Counted from the first letter of the stretch, positions 26,156-34,058 are shown. The stretch: 36,139 bases of DNA from Caldilineaceae bacterium (GCA_019637645.1 JAHBVH010000084.1:1-36139); one strand, 5' to 3'. Notes: generated from the letters alone by a model not told the origin. Numbers and translations are program-made.

Positions 26156-27508
26156 CTATTCCGGTTCCATCACAAGGCGATAGCCGCGGCCACGAACGTT
26201 GAGCAGGTATTGGGGTGCGCCGGGGTTGTGTTCAATTTTGGCCCGGACACGGCGGACGAGGGCCGCGACATAGCCACTGTCTACGTCTAGCGCCTCGGCC
26301 TCGGCATACAGCGCGGCGAGAATCTCTTCGGCTTCATACAATTTGCCTGGTTCTTCAGCTAGACAGGCCAATAGCTCAAATTCACGCGCCGTAAGGGCTT
26401 CTACGGCGCGACCTTCCACCCAAACCGTCCCTGTCTGAAGATCGATCCGCAGCCCTGGCGCAACCGTGGGGGCTTGTTGGGCGGCATAGGCAGCAAAGAG
26501 GGGCGAGAAGAAGTGAACCTGCCCTGGCCGACTTTCGCGGATGATGCCCTTGAGCAAGAGCGATTCGCGCTGGCGGAAGTCAGTTGCCACGGCTTGGGCA
26601 ATGTGGTGCAGTGTCTCGCGCTCTTCGCGGCGTAACCCTTCCCACAGCTTGCGACATTCCTCGTTAACTTTGGTTTGAGCTAGCTCGGTCCAGTGGGCTG
26701 GCAAGCTTCCTTCGCTGATGACAACATCGAGCAGCGCGACCAAGAGGCCAGGATGACCACCACTTAGCTCCCCTAGTTGCTCCGTGGCTGCCGCGGATAG
26801 GGGGGGCAGTTCATGGCCGCGTCGCGTTTGGATCTGTTCGATGACTTGGCGCGTGTCAACCGCTCCATAGGGACCCAAGCCGAGCATAGAACGGGAGAAC
26901 AGTTCATAGAACCCTTCACAATCGGTGGGTGGGCGGAGGTGCATAGGGTGATGGCGCAAGAGCAGAACATAGCTCACTTGATATTTGTGATGATCACGCA
27001 GCGCACGCAGGCTAGCCAAGGACCGTGGCGACAGGGAGCGATAGGCTTCATCAAATTCATCCAGGATAAAACAGACCTGTAATTTTAACTCTTGGCAAAA
27101 GATCTGCAGGGCTAGCTCGACATTACGTTGGGCCAACAGCTTATTCCGCTCTACAATAGCTTCGCGGCGTAGTTGGGTGAGGGCTTCCCGCTGGGCGCGG
27201 GCAATGGGATGGTCGATGCTGGCTTCGAGCAAACCGGTGAGCAGCAGCTCATGGAGACCCCAAGCCGAAAACGAAGCCATCCGATTACAATCGATCCAGA
27301 CCAGCAGGGTCGTTGCTTGGGCTTGCTGCAAATAATGTTGGCCTACATCGGCGCGCAGAATAAATTGGAGCAGGCGCGACTTGCCCATACTGGCCGCGCC
27401 AATAACGGCACAAGATTCGCGCGATTGGATCTTGGCAAAGAGGGGCTTGGCTAATTCCTGCCGATAGTGGATGGCATGTTGCGGGCCAAGGTCAGTCGGT
27501 GGAAACAT
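26156..27508 (-). CDS. AAA/STAND-like ATPase with C-terminal OmpR-type winged-helix DNA-binding domain
   Basis: A 450-residue protein. Walker A is GAASMGKS (about 37-44), Walker B VCFILDEFDEA (about 147-157), followed by a sensor region with SYVLLLRHHPMHL and a helical GGHPGLL motif. The last 95 residues are a winged helix: TGTVWVEGRAVEALTAREFE, then DSGYVAALVRRVRAKIE and LNVRGRGYRLV, which match the OmpR/PhoB DNA-binding fold. It is probably an ATP-dependent transcription regulator, but unlike a response regulator it has no phosphoacceptor. ATG at 27508 has AAAGGAG eight bases upstream, preferred over the in-frame start at 27547. Target genes are unknown. Confidence 0.85.
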   Translation of the reverse strand: MFPPTDLGPQHAIHYRQELAKPLFAKIQSRESCAVIGAASMGKSRLLQFILRADVGQHYLQQAQATTLLVWIDCNRMASFSAWGLHELLLTGLLEASIDHPIARAQREALTQLRREAIVERNKLLAQRNVELALQIFCQELKLQVCFILDEFDEAYRSLSPRSLASLRALRDHHKYQVSYVLLLRHHPMHLRPPTDCEGFYELFSRSMLGLGPYGAVDTRQVIEQIQTRRGHELPPLSAAATEQLGELSGGHPGLLVALLDVVISEGSLPAHWTELAQTKVNEECRKLWEGLRREERETLHHIAQAVATDFRQRESLLLKGIIRESRPGQVHFFSPLFAAYAAQQAPTVAPGLRIDLQTGTVWVEGRAVEALTAREFELLACLAEEPGKLYEAEEILAALYAEAEALDVDSGYVAALVRRVRAKIEHNPGAPQYLLNVRGRGYRLVMEPE

Positions 27509-27602
27509 CAGGTTGGCTCCTTTTTCTGGTGGTGCGGCTAGAGACACAACTGAGGCAGCTTGCCGGTCTAGTATAGCATGGCAAGCGAATTTGTGAATAA
27601 TG

Positions 27603-27693
27603 AATAATCAATAATCAATGGCTAACGGCTAATGATTCCGATTCGCGCCGCACTCATTAACCATTAAAAATTAGCCATTGATTATTGATTATT
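27603..27693. repeat. 23-bp perfect inverted repeat with a 45-base loop
   Basis: The left arm 27603-27625 (starting AATAATCAATAATCAATGGC) is the exact reverse complement of 27671-27693. The AATAATCAATAATC unit is itself a short tandem. The loop holds no ORF. It is likely a non-coding dispersed repeat or the ends of a small decayed mobile element. The AATAATCA motif also appears in the loop of the repeat at 16604-16612. Confidence 0.85.
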
Positions 27694-27728
27694 GCCTCTT
27701 CGGGGTCCTCAAGTTCAAAAATATCTGC

Positions 27729-27757
27729 TTGACATTTTGAAGCTGTCGGTATATCCT
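27729..27757 (+). promoter_or_regulatory. Sigma-70-type promoter without an intact gene behind it
   Basis: TTGACA (27729-27734), a 17-base spacer and TATCCT (27752-27757) form a near-consensus promoter pointing right. The next intact gene starts 270 bases downstream, after gene debris. Confidence 0.45.
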
Positions 27758-27764
27758 CTGATGG

Positions 27765-27776
27765 GAACATTTGTTC
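27765..27776. promoter_or_regulatory. LexA-box-like palindrome GAAC-N4-GTTC
   Basis: GAACATTTGTTC fits the GAAC-N4-GTTC SOS box of Gram-positive LexA and lies just at the start point predicted from the promoter at 27729-27757. The exact Chloroflexota LexA motif may differ, so this is a moderate call. Confidence 0.35.
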
Positions 27777-27905
27777 TTTTTGGCTTTCAAGCGCCAGCAC
27801 CAAGAAATAGCCCTAAGTTAATCTTCTAACTTCATGATGCTGAAGCTCTCTCAAAATCACTTTCATCAAGCGCGGCCTTCTTGATCGCTGGAACAAACTC
27901 TATAA

Positions 27906-28034
27906 ATCATCGAAATCACCCGAGAACCCGTTGACCCAAACCGCCTCTATGCCGCGCAATCTGGTGGCTGGTTTGGACAACTGATCCAGCGATCTGACGA
28001 TAGCGGTATGACACAGGTAAGGAGACGTATATGA
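27906..28034 (+). pseudogene. Fragment resembling a BNR/sortilin-type beta-propeller repeat
   Basis: The frame running into the esterase start reads [18 protein letters not shown] then [18 protein letters not shown] and ends at TGA 28032-28034. The pattern (P)VDPNRLYAA...[12 protein letters not shown] is that of exo-alpha-sialidase/BNR repeat proteins, where SDDGGKTW normally follows; here SDDSGMTQ. It has no start codon and a stop (TAA 27903) directly upstream, so only a remnant of one repeat remains. The assignment rests on pattern memory. Confidence 0.4.
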
Positions 28035-28813
28035 GTGAACAGTACCCGCGGGCAACCTTGTTCGGCACGGAGGAGCGAACGCTCTTCTCTACTATCCGTG
28101 GCCGGGAATATCACCTGTCCGTCGCTCTTCCGGACAGCTACAAGACCTCGACCCAGGCATATCCCGTGCTTTATGTGTTAGACGGTGATTACAACTTTGG
28201 TGTGGCGGCTGGGTTGACGCGTTTTAGCAATGTGTTCAGGAAAGTACCTGAGCTTATCATTGTCGGCATTGGCTATGCCATGGAAACCTCTGATGAATGG
28301 GTTGCGCTACGCGACCTTGATTTTGACATTCCCGGGATGCCCGGCGCGTCGAGCGATGGTGTCGCAAACCTCTTTTTAGATGCCCTTACGCAGGAGATGA
28401 TCCCTTTTATTAATGCGAACTATCGTACCATTCCCGCGGATCGCTGCCTGCAAGGCTATTCGTCAAGTGGCATCTTTGTGCTCTATGCGTTGTTCCAGCA
28501 GCCGGATGCCTTTCAGCGCTACATCTCCGGCAGCGCTATTCTGAAATACACCTATGATTATTGGATTCAACACGACGCGCAGTTGGCCGCGCGGGATGCC
28601 AGCAATCCGATTCAGCTTTACCTTTCCGTAGGCCAGTTGGAAGAGGATGACATTCCTAACTTTCAGCAATTTGTTGCCTTCTTAGCGCAGGGCAACTACC
28701 CTGGTTTGACAGTTAGCAGCGAAATCTATGCCGGTGAAGGTCACGGTTCCGAGGGGATCGCGCTGACTTACCTGCATGGAATCGCCATGGTGTACCCACA
28801 AGTTGAATACTAG
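28031..28813 (+). CDS. Alpha/beta-hydrolase, esterase D/IroE-like
   Basis: A 260-residue protein of the esterase family (PF00756 type): [38 protein letters not shown], and the nucleophile turn [16 protein letters not shown]. That motif is GYSSSG, not the strict GxSxG. The likely acid is near [11 protein letters not shown] and the catalytic histidine in AGEGHGSEG. Cytoplasmic, since no signal peptide is present. It could hydrolyse siderophore or carbohydrate esters. GGAG lies six bases before ATG 28031. Its start overlaps the last codons of a propeller fragment, suggesting it was brought here or exposed by rearrangement. Confidence 0.8.
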   Translation: MSEQYPRATLFGTEERTLFSTIRGREYHLSVALPDSYKTSTQAYPVLYVLDGDYNFGVAAGLTRFSNVFRKVPELIIVGIGYAMETSDEWVALRDLDFDIPGMPGASSDGVANLFLDALTQEMIPFINANYRTIPADRCLQGYSSSGIFVLYALFQQPDAFQRYISGSAILKYTYDYWIQHDAQLAARDASNPIQLYLSVGQLEEDDIPNFQQFVAFLAQGNYPGLTVSSEIYAGEGHGSEGIALTYLHGIAMVYPQVEY

Positions 28814-29003
28814 CAACTTGATGTAGCATTCGTTTTGGTAAGTAGCGATTTTGAGCAGGCCCACTTCGCGCGCCGATCTGAACGCTTATGGCTATCTTCA
28901 ATTTCTGCGCGGTACATTGCAGCTAGTCAGAGTAAGCTAGGCGTTGTGTCCTTGCGTCCACCTTCCAACTCGCGCTTATTCCTCCTCCTTATCAGCTTTC
29001 CGC
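28814..29003. other. Intergenic region after the esterase
   Basis: No intact gene, terminator or RNA gene is visible. It precedes an IS605-like end and may be what is left of an element, but no transposase motif could be read in any frame. Confidence 0.3.
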
Positions 29004-29045
29004 CCGTAAGCCCCCTGGCTTTAGCTATGGGGATATAAGTTGTCT
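29004..29045 (+). mobile_element. Possible IS200/IS605-type right end (omega-RNA 3' hairpin) remnant
   Basis: The segment GTAAGCCCCCTGGCTTTAGC followed by TATGGGG (29006-29032) folds as CCCC..GC-TTTA-GC..GGGG. It resembles the AAGCCCC-GGCTTTAGCC-GGGG hairpin near the right end of tnpB-bearing IS605 elements, which is also the 3' end of their guide RNA. No tnpA or tnpB is present, so it would be a solo remnant. A GTTGTC-T-GACAAC palindrome follows at 29039-29051. Confidence 0.35.
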
Positions 29046-29080
29046 GACAACTCTTGCCTGCAACCTTCAAAATTTCCCTC

Positions 29081-29110
29081 TTGACAGCGCTGCAACACTC
29101 ATGATAGACT
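29081..29110 (+). promoter_or_regulatory. Promoter of the phoU leader RNA
   Basis: TTGACA (29081-29086), an 18-base spacer and TAGACT (29105-29110), the latter preceded by TGA. Transcription would begin near 29117. It is the only strong promoter I see before phoU. Confidence 0.5.
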
Positions 29111-29116
29111 GGTGAA

Positions 29117-29304
29117 CAGTGGTCACGAGACCCAACAAGAGTTTTTGTTTTCTACTTGATTTGAGGCATATCCGATGAGAATGAGCGGCACAGGGTTTGA
29201 TTTTACTACCTATGTTGGAGTGCGCCTGCTCATCATTCGATAAGCTTTCCTACTTTTACCAAGTACGGCCACGGTGCATTCTGCCTGTGGCCGTTTTTAT
29301 TTTG
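29117..29304 (+). ncRNA. Candidate structured leader or small RNA upstream of phoU
   Basis: From the predicted start near 29117 the RNA would run about 190 bases to an intrinsic terminator and has no ORF with a ribosome site. Pairings visible by eye: GGTC-ACGA-GACC (29121-29132); ATGAGC (29181-29186) with GCTCAT (29228-29233), closing an inner GCAC (29188-29191) / GTGC (29220-29223); then the terminator stem. It matches no riboswitch I recognise. It may be a free small RNA or an attenuator of phoU. Confidence 0.4.
29265..29304 (+). terminator. First intrinsic terminator upstream of phoU
   Basis: ACGGCCAC (29265-29272) pairs with GTGGCCGT (29287-29294), followed by TTTTATTTTG. The stem sequence recurs in the second terminator. 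Confidence 0.8.
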
Positions 29305-29308
29305 TCCA

Positions 29309-29325
29309 TGTCCTTGCACAGGACA
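29309..29325 (+). repeat. Small hairpin between the two terminators
   Basis: TGTCCT-TGCAC-AGGACA forms six base pairs with a 5-base loop. Together with both terminators it gives three stem-loops in a row. Confidence 0.7.
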
Positions 29326-29330
29326 GGCGA

Positions 29331-29369
29331 ACGGCCACTGGGATCATGCCCCGTGGCCGTTTTCTTTTG
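29331..29369 (+). terminator. Second intrinsic terminator upstream of phoU, duplicate of the first
   Basis: ACGGCCAC (29331-29338), GGG (29340-29342), CCC and GTGGCCGT (29353-29360) form a longer stem followed by TTTCTTTTG. The same outer arms and the TTTTGTCC tail as the first terminator indicate tandem duplication. Confidence 0.8.
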
Positions 29370-29437
29370 TCCAAAGGGTGCCGGATAGGGAGGTTGCTAA
29401 CATGCTGATCACATTTTGTACAGAAAGAGAATAAGCC

Positions 29438-30151
29438 ATGAAGATTCGCGACAATTTTGAGCATCAATTACACAATCTGCGGGTGGAGACGATGGCCTTG
29501 GGCCAACAGGCCGTGGACCAAGTGCGCAATGCTCTGCGCGCCTTTGAAACCAACGATGCTGCCTTGGCCCAGCAAGTGCGCAAGGCCGATAAACAGGTCA
29601 ACCGGAAGCGTTTTGCCATCGAGGAAACGTGTGTCACCTTGTTAGCGACCCAACAGCCCGCGGCCAGTGATTTACGGCGGATTGTCGCGGTGATGAATGC
29701 GATTGTTGATCTGGAGCGCGTGGGGGATCATGCCAAAGGGCTTGCCAAAATTGTCACTTTTTTGCAGGCACACCAGGGCCAAACCGGGCATGATATTGTC
29801 CTCCCGCCGTTGTTGAAGCAGATGAGTAAACATGCGGTTACCCAAATTCAAGAGGCCATCATGGCCTATATCAACGATGATGTCAGCTTGGCAAAAAAGG
29901 TCTTCCAAGATGACCACGAACTGGATCGACTCTATGCCGAGTTCTATACCCAGATGATGCGTGAGGGCTTTCAGGCACCCGATCGGGTGGAGGTCAGCTA
30001 TCAACTGCTGCGGGCTGGGCGTGCCCTAGAACGCATTGGGGATATGGCAACCAATATTGCCGAACGCGTGATTTATATCGTCACCGGTGATCTGCATGAC
30101 GAAAGCTCGGATCCCGGGGATATAGTGGAAAAGATCGTAGGTGAACCCTAG
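29438..30151 (+). CDS. phoU: Phosphate transport system regulatory protein PhoU
   Basis: PhoU links the PstSCAB phosphate importer to the PhoR histidine kinase and restrains phosphate uptake. The 237-residue length and two PhoU repeats are typical: metal-binding ExxxD motifs occur in VDLERVGDHAKGLAKI and ALERIGDMATNIAERVI. ATG at 29438 has only an AGAGA upstream. No pst or phoBR genes are adjacent; instead an ABC-F gene begins at the next base after the stop. Expression is likely governed by the leader with two terminators. Confidence 0.95.
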   Translation: MKIRDNFEHQLHNLRVETMALGQQAVDQVRNALRAFETNDAALAQQVRKADKQVNRKRFAIEETCVTLLATQQPAASDLRRIVAVMNAIVDLERVGDHAKGLAKIVTFLQAHQGQTGHDIVLPPLLKQMSKHAVTQIQEAIMAYINDDVSLAKKVFQDDHELDRLYAEFYTQMMREGFQAPDRVEVSYQLLRAGRALERIGDMATNIAERVIYIVTGDLHDESSDPGDIVEKIVGEP

Positions 30152-31837
30152 ATGTTAGTAACGATTCATAATTTGTCGAAAGCCTATGGTGATAATCAGG
30201 TGCTTAACCAGGTCAGCTTTGCCCTGCCCTATGGTCAAAAGCTCGGCTTGGTCGGCGCGAATGGGGTGGGTAAAAGCACGCTGATCAAAATCATGATCGG
30301 GGAGATCGAGCCAGACGACGGCGCTGTATTGCTGGCGAATGGCGCTGAAATTGGCTACTTGGCCCAAACCCTCAACGCCGCGGAAGGACAGACGATTGCG
30401 CAGCTCATTGATACGAGCTTGGCGCAGCTACGCCAGGTGGAGGCCCAGTTGCGCCAGGTGGAGAGTGCCATGGCCCAAGCTGGCGATGATCTGGCCGCTT
30501 TGTTGGCGGAGTATAGTACGCTCACCGAACAATTTGAGCAGCGTGGTGGCTATGATCTCGACTATCGCCTGGATCAAGTGCTGACAGGCTTAGGCGTCAA
30601 CCATATCGCCCGTGATCGGCCCGTAGCGACCCTCTCGGGCGGTGAGAAGTCGCGGGTGGGGTTGGCGGCGCTGCTCCTGGCCGCGCCCGATCTGCTCCTG
30701 CTGGACGAGCCGACCAACCATCTTGACTTTGCCGCGCTCGCTTGGTTGGAACAGTATTTGCAGGCATACAAAGGCGGCGTCTTGGTCGTTTCGCATGATC
30801 GGCACTTCCTCAACCGGACGGTGACGAGTATTGTCGAGATCGAAGAACATAGCCGCGAAGCCAAGCAGTACAGCGGCAACTATGATTTCTATGCCGCCAT
30901 GAAGGAACAGGCACGCGTCAAATGGGTCGAAAGTTATTGGGCGCAACAGGAAGAGATTCGGGAATTGCGCAAATTGATGAAGAAGAAGGTCCAGACCAAT
31001 CCCTTTGCCCGCGCCCCGCGCGACAACGATAAGTTTGCCTATACCTTCAAAGCCGAAAAGATGCAAGGTTCCCTCTCGCGCGATATCCGCTCTGCCGAAG
31101 AAAAGCTGCGCCGTATTGAGGAAGAGCCGATCCCCAAGCCGCCGTCGGAGCTGAAGATCAATCCCGACTTTGATCCGCAAGTGCTGACCAGCAAGACGCC
31201 GATTACAGTGGAGCGGGTCTCCAAAGCCTATGACGACCGTTTGGTGCTCGATCAAGTGAGCTGTACGGTGGAGCCCCACAGCCGCATTGTGATCATCGGT
31301 CCTAATGGCGCGGGCAAGAGTACCTTGCTAAAGCTCATGGCTGGTGCTGCGTTGCCAGACAGTGGCACGGTCGATATCGCGGCCAGCGTGGTCTTGGGCC
31401 ATCTGGATCAAGAGCAAGAGACGCTGGTGACCCAAGGTACGTTGTTTGATGTCTACCGCGATGGGCGGGTGGGTGATTGGGAAGAGTTCAAAGCCGAATT
31501 ATTGGGCTATGGCCTTTTCACCTGGCCCGATCTCATGAAACCCGCGACCACGCTCAGTGTCGGCCAAAAGCGCAAACTGCAGATCGCCCAGCTCATGGCG
31601 CAACAGGCCAATCTGCTGCTGCTCGATGAGCCGACTAACCACATTAGCCTAGATGTGTTGGAAGAATTTGAGCAGGCACTCCTCGATTTTGCTGGCCCCG
31701 TCGTGGCGATTTCCCATGATCGCCGCTTTATCGAACGCTTTGCCAACGAAATCTGGGAGATGCGCGAGGGGCGTCTCACGCGCTTTCTCGGCGATTGGGA
31801 ACGCTACCAAGCGATGGAGCGTGATCGAGTGACGTAA
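30152..31837 (+). CDS. ABC-F family ATPase (ribosome-associated)
   Basis: Two fused ABC ATPase domains and no membrane segment. Domain 1: Walker A GANGVGKS (about 35-42), signature LSGGEKSRVG, Walker B LLLLDEPTNHLD. Domain 2: GPNGAGKST, signature LSVGQKRKLQ, LLLLDEPTNHIS. The charged linker holds LRKLMKKKVQ and QTNPFARAP. ABC-F proteins bind the ribosomal E site to help translation or to displace antibiotics. The second signature, LSVGQ, and NHISLD are like antibiotic-resistance ABC-F members, but the linker is not diagnostic. The start ATG directly follows the phoU stop with no gap, so it is translated by coupling. Confidence 0.92.
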   Translation: MLVTIHNLSKAYGDNQVLNQVSFALPYGQKLGLVGANGVGKSTLIKIMIGEIEPDDGAVLLANGAEIGYLAQTLNAAEGQTIAQLIDTSLAQLRQVEAQLRQVESAMAQAGDDLAALLAEYSTLTEQFEQRGGYDLDYRLDQVLTGLGVNHIARDRPVATLSGGEKSRVGLAALLLAAPDLLLLDEPTNHLDFAALAWLEQYLQAYKGGVLVVSHDRHFLNRTVTSIVEIEEHSREAKQYSGNYDFYAAMKEQARVKWVESYWAQQEEIRELRKLMKKKVQTNPFARAPRDNDKFAYTFKAEKMQGSLSRDIRSAEEKLRRIEEEPIPKPPSELKINPDFDPQVLTSKTPITVERVSKAYDDRLVLDQVSCTVEPHSRIVIIGPNGAGKSTLLKLMAGAALPDSGTVDIAASVVLGHLDQEQETLVTQGTLFDVYRDGRVGDWEEFKAELLGYGLFTWPDLMKPATTLSVGQKRKLQIAQLMAQQANLLLLDEPTNHISLDVLEEFEQALLDFAGPVVAISHDRRFIERFANEIWEMREGRLTRFLGDWERYQAMERDRVT

Positions 31838-31938
31838 TGCCTAAGCAAGGGCCGGTTAAGGAATGGTTGCGTCAACAGACCGATGCCGCGGAAGAAAAGC
31901 GGACGCTGATTCACGCGGCGGGACGCGGCGAAAGAAAA

Positions 31939-31968
31939 ATCCGCGTCTATCTGCGCAAATCCGCGTCC
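31939..31968. repeat. Dispersed CCGCGTC-type repeat
   Basis: ATCCGCGTCTATCTGCGCAA then ATCCGCGTCC (31939-31968). Its reverse complement shares GGACGCGGATTT with the inverted repeat at 16584-16632. A degraded inverted part (GCGGACGCTGAT near 31899) lies 40 bases before. Located in the gap between the ABC-F and GNAT genes. Confidence 0.7.
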
Positions 31969-32027
31969 AAAAATTTATAGTGATCAGCGTATGCCGTTCA
32001 TAGTGTCGGATTGAAGGAGGAAGCTCA

Positions 32028-32990
32028 ATGTTTACCATGCGTCCTTTTGACTACAGCGATGCTGACTATGCCGCGGCGGTGGCGATTCAGAATGCGGCTT
32101 GGCCGGATCAACCCGAAACGGTTGCCTTTTGGCAGCATCGGGATGCGATCCGCGAGCCGGACTATTTCTATCAAGCGTTTTTGGTAGAAACCGCCACGCA
32201 CCCGGTTGCCTATGGTTTTATGATGGAGACGCCTTGGTCCTATCGTCCGGGGAAATATGCCCTCGGCATCACGGTGCGGCCCGCCTACGAACGCCGTGGC
32301 ATTGGCGCGCTTCTCTATGATTCGCTGCTCCAACAACTCTTGGCGCGACCCCAGCCGCTGACGATGCTCACGGGCCATGTACGTGAAGACAAGGCCGCCT
32401 CCATTCGCTTTGTCCAGAAGCGGGGCTTTTCCCAAGTCATGCGCTCGCCGGTTTCACAACTGACCCTTGCTACCTTTGACCCTACTCCTTTCGTCTCCAC
32501 GGCAGACGCGGTACAAGCCAGTGGCATTGTCATCCATTCCGCAGCCGCGTTGAGCCAGTTCGATCCGGACTATCGGCAAAAGATCTATGCGCTTGATTGG
32601 CAATGTACGCTTGATGAGCCATTGCCCGACGCGCCCTCCAAGCCGCCTTTTGATCAATATGTGAAATTCTTCTTTGACAACCCCCGCTTTGTCCCTGCGG
32701 GGTGTTTTATCGCCGTGGATCAAGGGACCTATGTGGGGATGTCCAATCTCTTTCGCAACCTGACGCAGACCACAGCCATCGACACCGGTTTTACCGCCGT
32801 TTTGCGTACCCATCGGCGGCGCGGCATTGCCACCGCGCTCAAGTTGCGCGCCATTGAGTATGCCCAACAACAGGCGTACCAGACCATCAAAACCAGCAAC
32901 GAAGAAAATAATCCCATGTTTGCCATCAATGTCATGCTCGGCTTTGAACCCTTGCCCGCATGGCTTGACTTCCAAAAACTGTTCGAATAA
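32028..32990 (+). CDS. Tandem GNAT-fold acetyltransferase
   Basis: A 320-residue protein with two GNAT modules. Module 1 has the acetyl-CoA loop VRPAYERRGIGALLYD; module 2 has VLRTHRRRGIATALKLRAIE. GNATs transfer acetyl groups from acetyl-CoA to amines of small molecules or proteins. AAGGAGG lies eight bases before the ATG at 32028. A second tandem GNAT begins 25 bases after its stop, so they form an operon and probably a duplication. The end of module 2 (IKTSNEENNPMFAINVMLGF) is the usual NxxM(L)xxN-LGF element. Substrate unknown; antibiotic or amine detoxification is possible. Confidence 0.85.
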   Translation: MFTMRPFDYSDADYAAAVAIQNAAWPDQPETVAFWQHRDAIREPDYFYQAFLVETATHPVAYGFMMETPWSYRPGKYALGITVRPAYERRGIGALLYDSLLQQLLARPQPLTMLTGHVREDKAASIRFVQKRGFSQVMRSPVSQLTLATFDPTPFVSTADAVQASGIVIHSAAALSQFDPDYRQKIYALDWQCTLDEPLPDAPSKPPFDQYVKFFFDNPRFVPAGCFIAVDQGTYVGMSNLFRNLTQTTAIDTGFTAVLRTHRRRGIATALKLRAIEYAQQQAYQTIKTSNEENNPMFAINVMLGFEPLPAWLDFQKLFE

Positions 32991-33015
32991 GCCTTACTTT
33001 TGGGTGGAGTATTCT

Positions 33016-34056
33016 ATGCAAATCAGCAACCAATCGCTTGCTCAGCTTGAGCAACAGTGGCAGGCACAACTGCCATCCGGCTATCAACTGCGCCCGCCCA
33101 CTTTGGCGGATGTACCCGCTACCGTCGCCATGCTCAACGCCAGCGCGCTGGATACCGTGGGGACGCCCCAATTTACTGAAGATGAATTTGAAGCCGATTG
33201 GCAAGAGCCAGGCTTTACCTTGGCGACCGATAGCCGCCTGATCCTCGCGCCCGATGGTCAAGTGGCGGCCATGACTGATATCGTCTTTCGCACACCCTAT
33301 GTGCGCCATTTTGTCTGGGGGCGTGTCCATCCGCAGCATCGTGGCCTTGGCTTGGGCACTATCTTGAACCACTGGGCGGCAGCCCGGATCCACGAACGCC
33401 TACCCGAAGCACCGCCCGACGCTCGGGTGATCATGGAGTGTAGCAACGTCAGCACCCACCACGCTGCTGATGCTCTGTTGACAGGGCTGGGCTATACCCA
33501 TATTCGCACCTTTTCGACCATGCGCATTGAAATGGCTGGCCCACCGCCTCCGCCGGTTTGGCCGGCTGGCATCACCATCCGCACTATGATCCCTAACCAA
33601 GATGAGGCTGCTCTCTATCGCGCCAAGGATGAAGCATTTCACGATCACTGGGGCCATGTCGAAACTCCCTTTGAAGAGGGCTATGCACGCTGGCTGCATC
33701 ACATTCAACATAACTCCGACCATGATCCAACGCTCTTCTTTCTGGCCATGGCGGGGGACGAAATTGCCGGTTATGCTCTCTGCGAGCCGACCACTGCTGA
33801 CGATCCAGGGATGGCTTGGGTCGATAATTTGGGGGTACGGCGGCCTTGGCGGCGACAGGGGTTGGCCTTGGCCTTGTTACATCATCTCTTTGGCGAGTTT
33901 TACCGCCGGGGCATCACGCGGGTCGGCCTGGGCGTCGATGCCAGCAGTCTAACCGGTGCATCCCGCCTCTATGAAAGGGCTGGGATGCAGAGCTTGCGGC
34001 AATATAATTCGTACGAAAAAGAGATACGCCCAGGGCGTAATCTGATGCGCCACTAG
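33016..34056 (+). CDS. Tandem GNAT-fold acetyltransferase, paralogue of the upstream gene
   Basis: A 346-residue protein. Module 1: GYQLRPPTLADVPATVAMLN, VHPQHRGLGLGTILNHW as acetyl-CoA loop. Module 2: GITIRTMIPNQDEAALYRAK, LGVRRPWRRQGLALALL as acetyl-CoA loop, and ASRLYERAGMQ as the C-terminal strand motif. GGTGGAG lies upstream of ATG 33016; a longer frame starting at 32827 overlaps the first GNAT gene and reads as shadow. The layout resembles mycothiol synthase-type double GNATs, but the conserved mycothiol features were not verified. Followed by a repeat cluster and a convergent gene. Confidence 0.85.
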   Translation: MQISNQSLAQLEQQWQAQLPSGYQLRPPTLADVPATVAMLNASALDTVGTPQFTEDEFEADWQEPGFTLATDSRLILAPDGQVAAMTDIVFRTPYVRHFVWGRVHPQHRGLGLGTILNHWAAARIHERLPEAPPDARVIMECSNVSTHHAADALLTGLGYTHIRTFSTMRIEMAGPPPPPVWPAGITIRTMIPNQDEAALYRAKDEAFHDHWGHVETPFEEGYARWLHHIQHNSDHDPTLFFLAMAGDEIAGYALCEPTTADDPGMAWVDNLGVRRPWRRQGLALALLHHLFGEFYRRGITRVGLGVDASSLTGASRLYERAGMQSLRQYNSYEKEIRPGRNLMRH

Positions 34057-34058
34057 AT

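Larger units (their letters stand above)
27694..27905. other. Non-coding stretch with an orphan promoter
   Basis: Apart from the promoter and LexA-like box described separately, this part contains no open frame longer than about 22 codons and no RNA gene I recognise. Together with the flanking repeats and gene debris it looks like a scarred insertion site. Confidence 0.4.
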
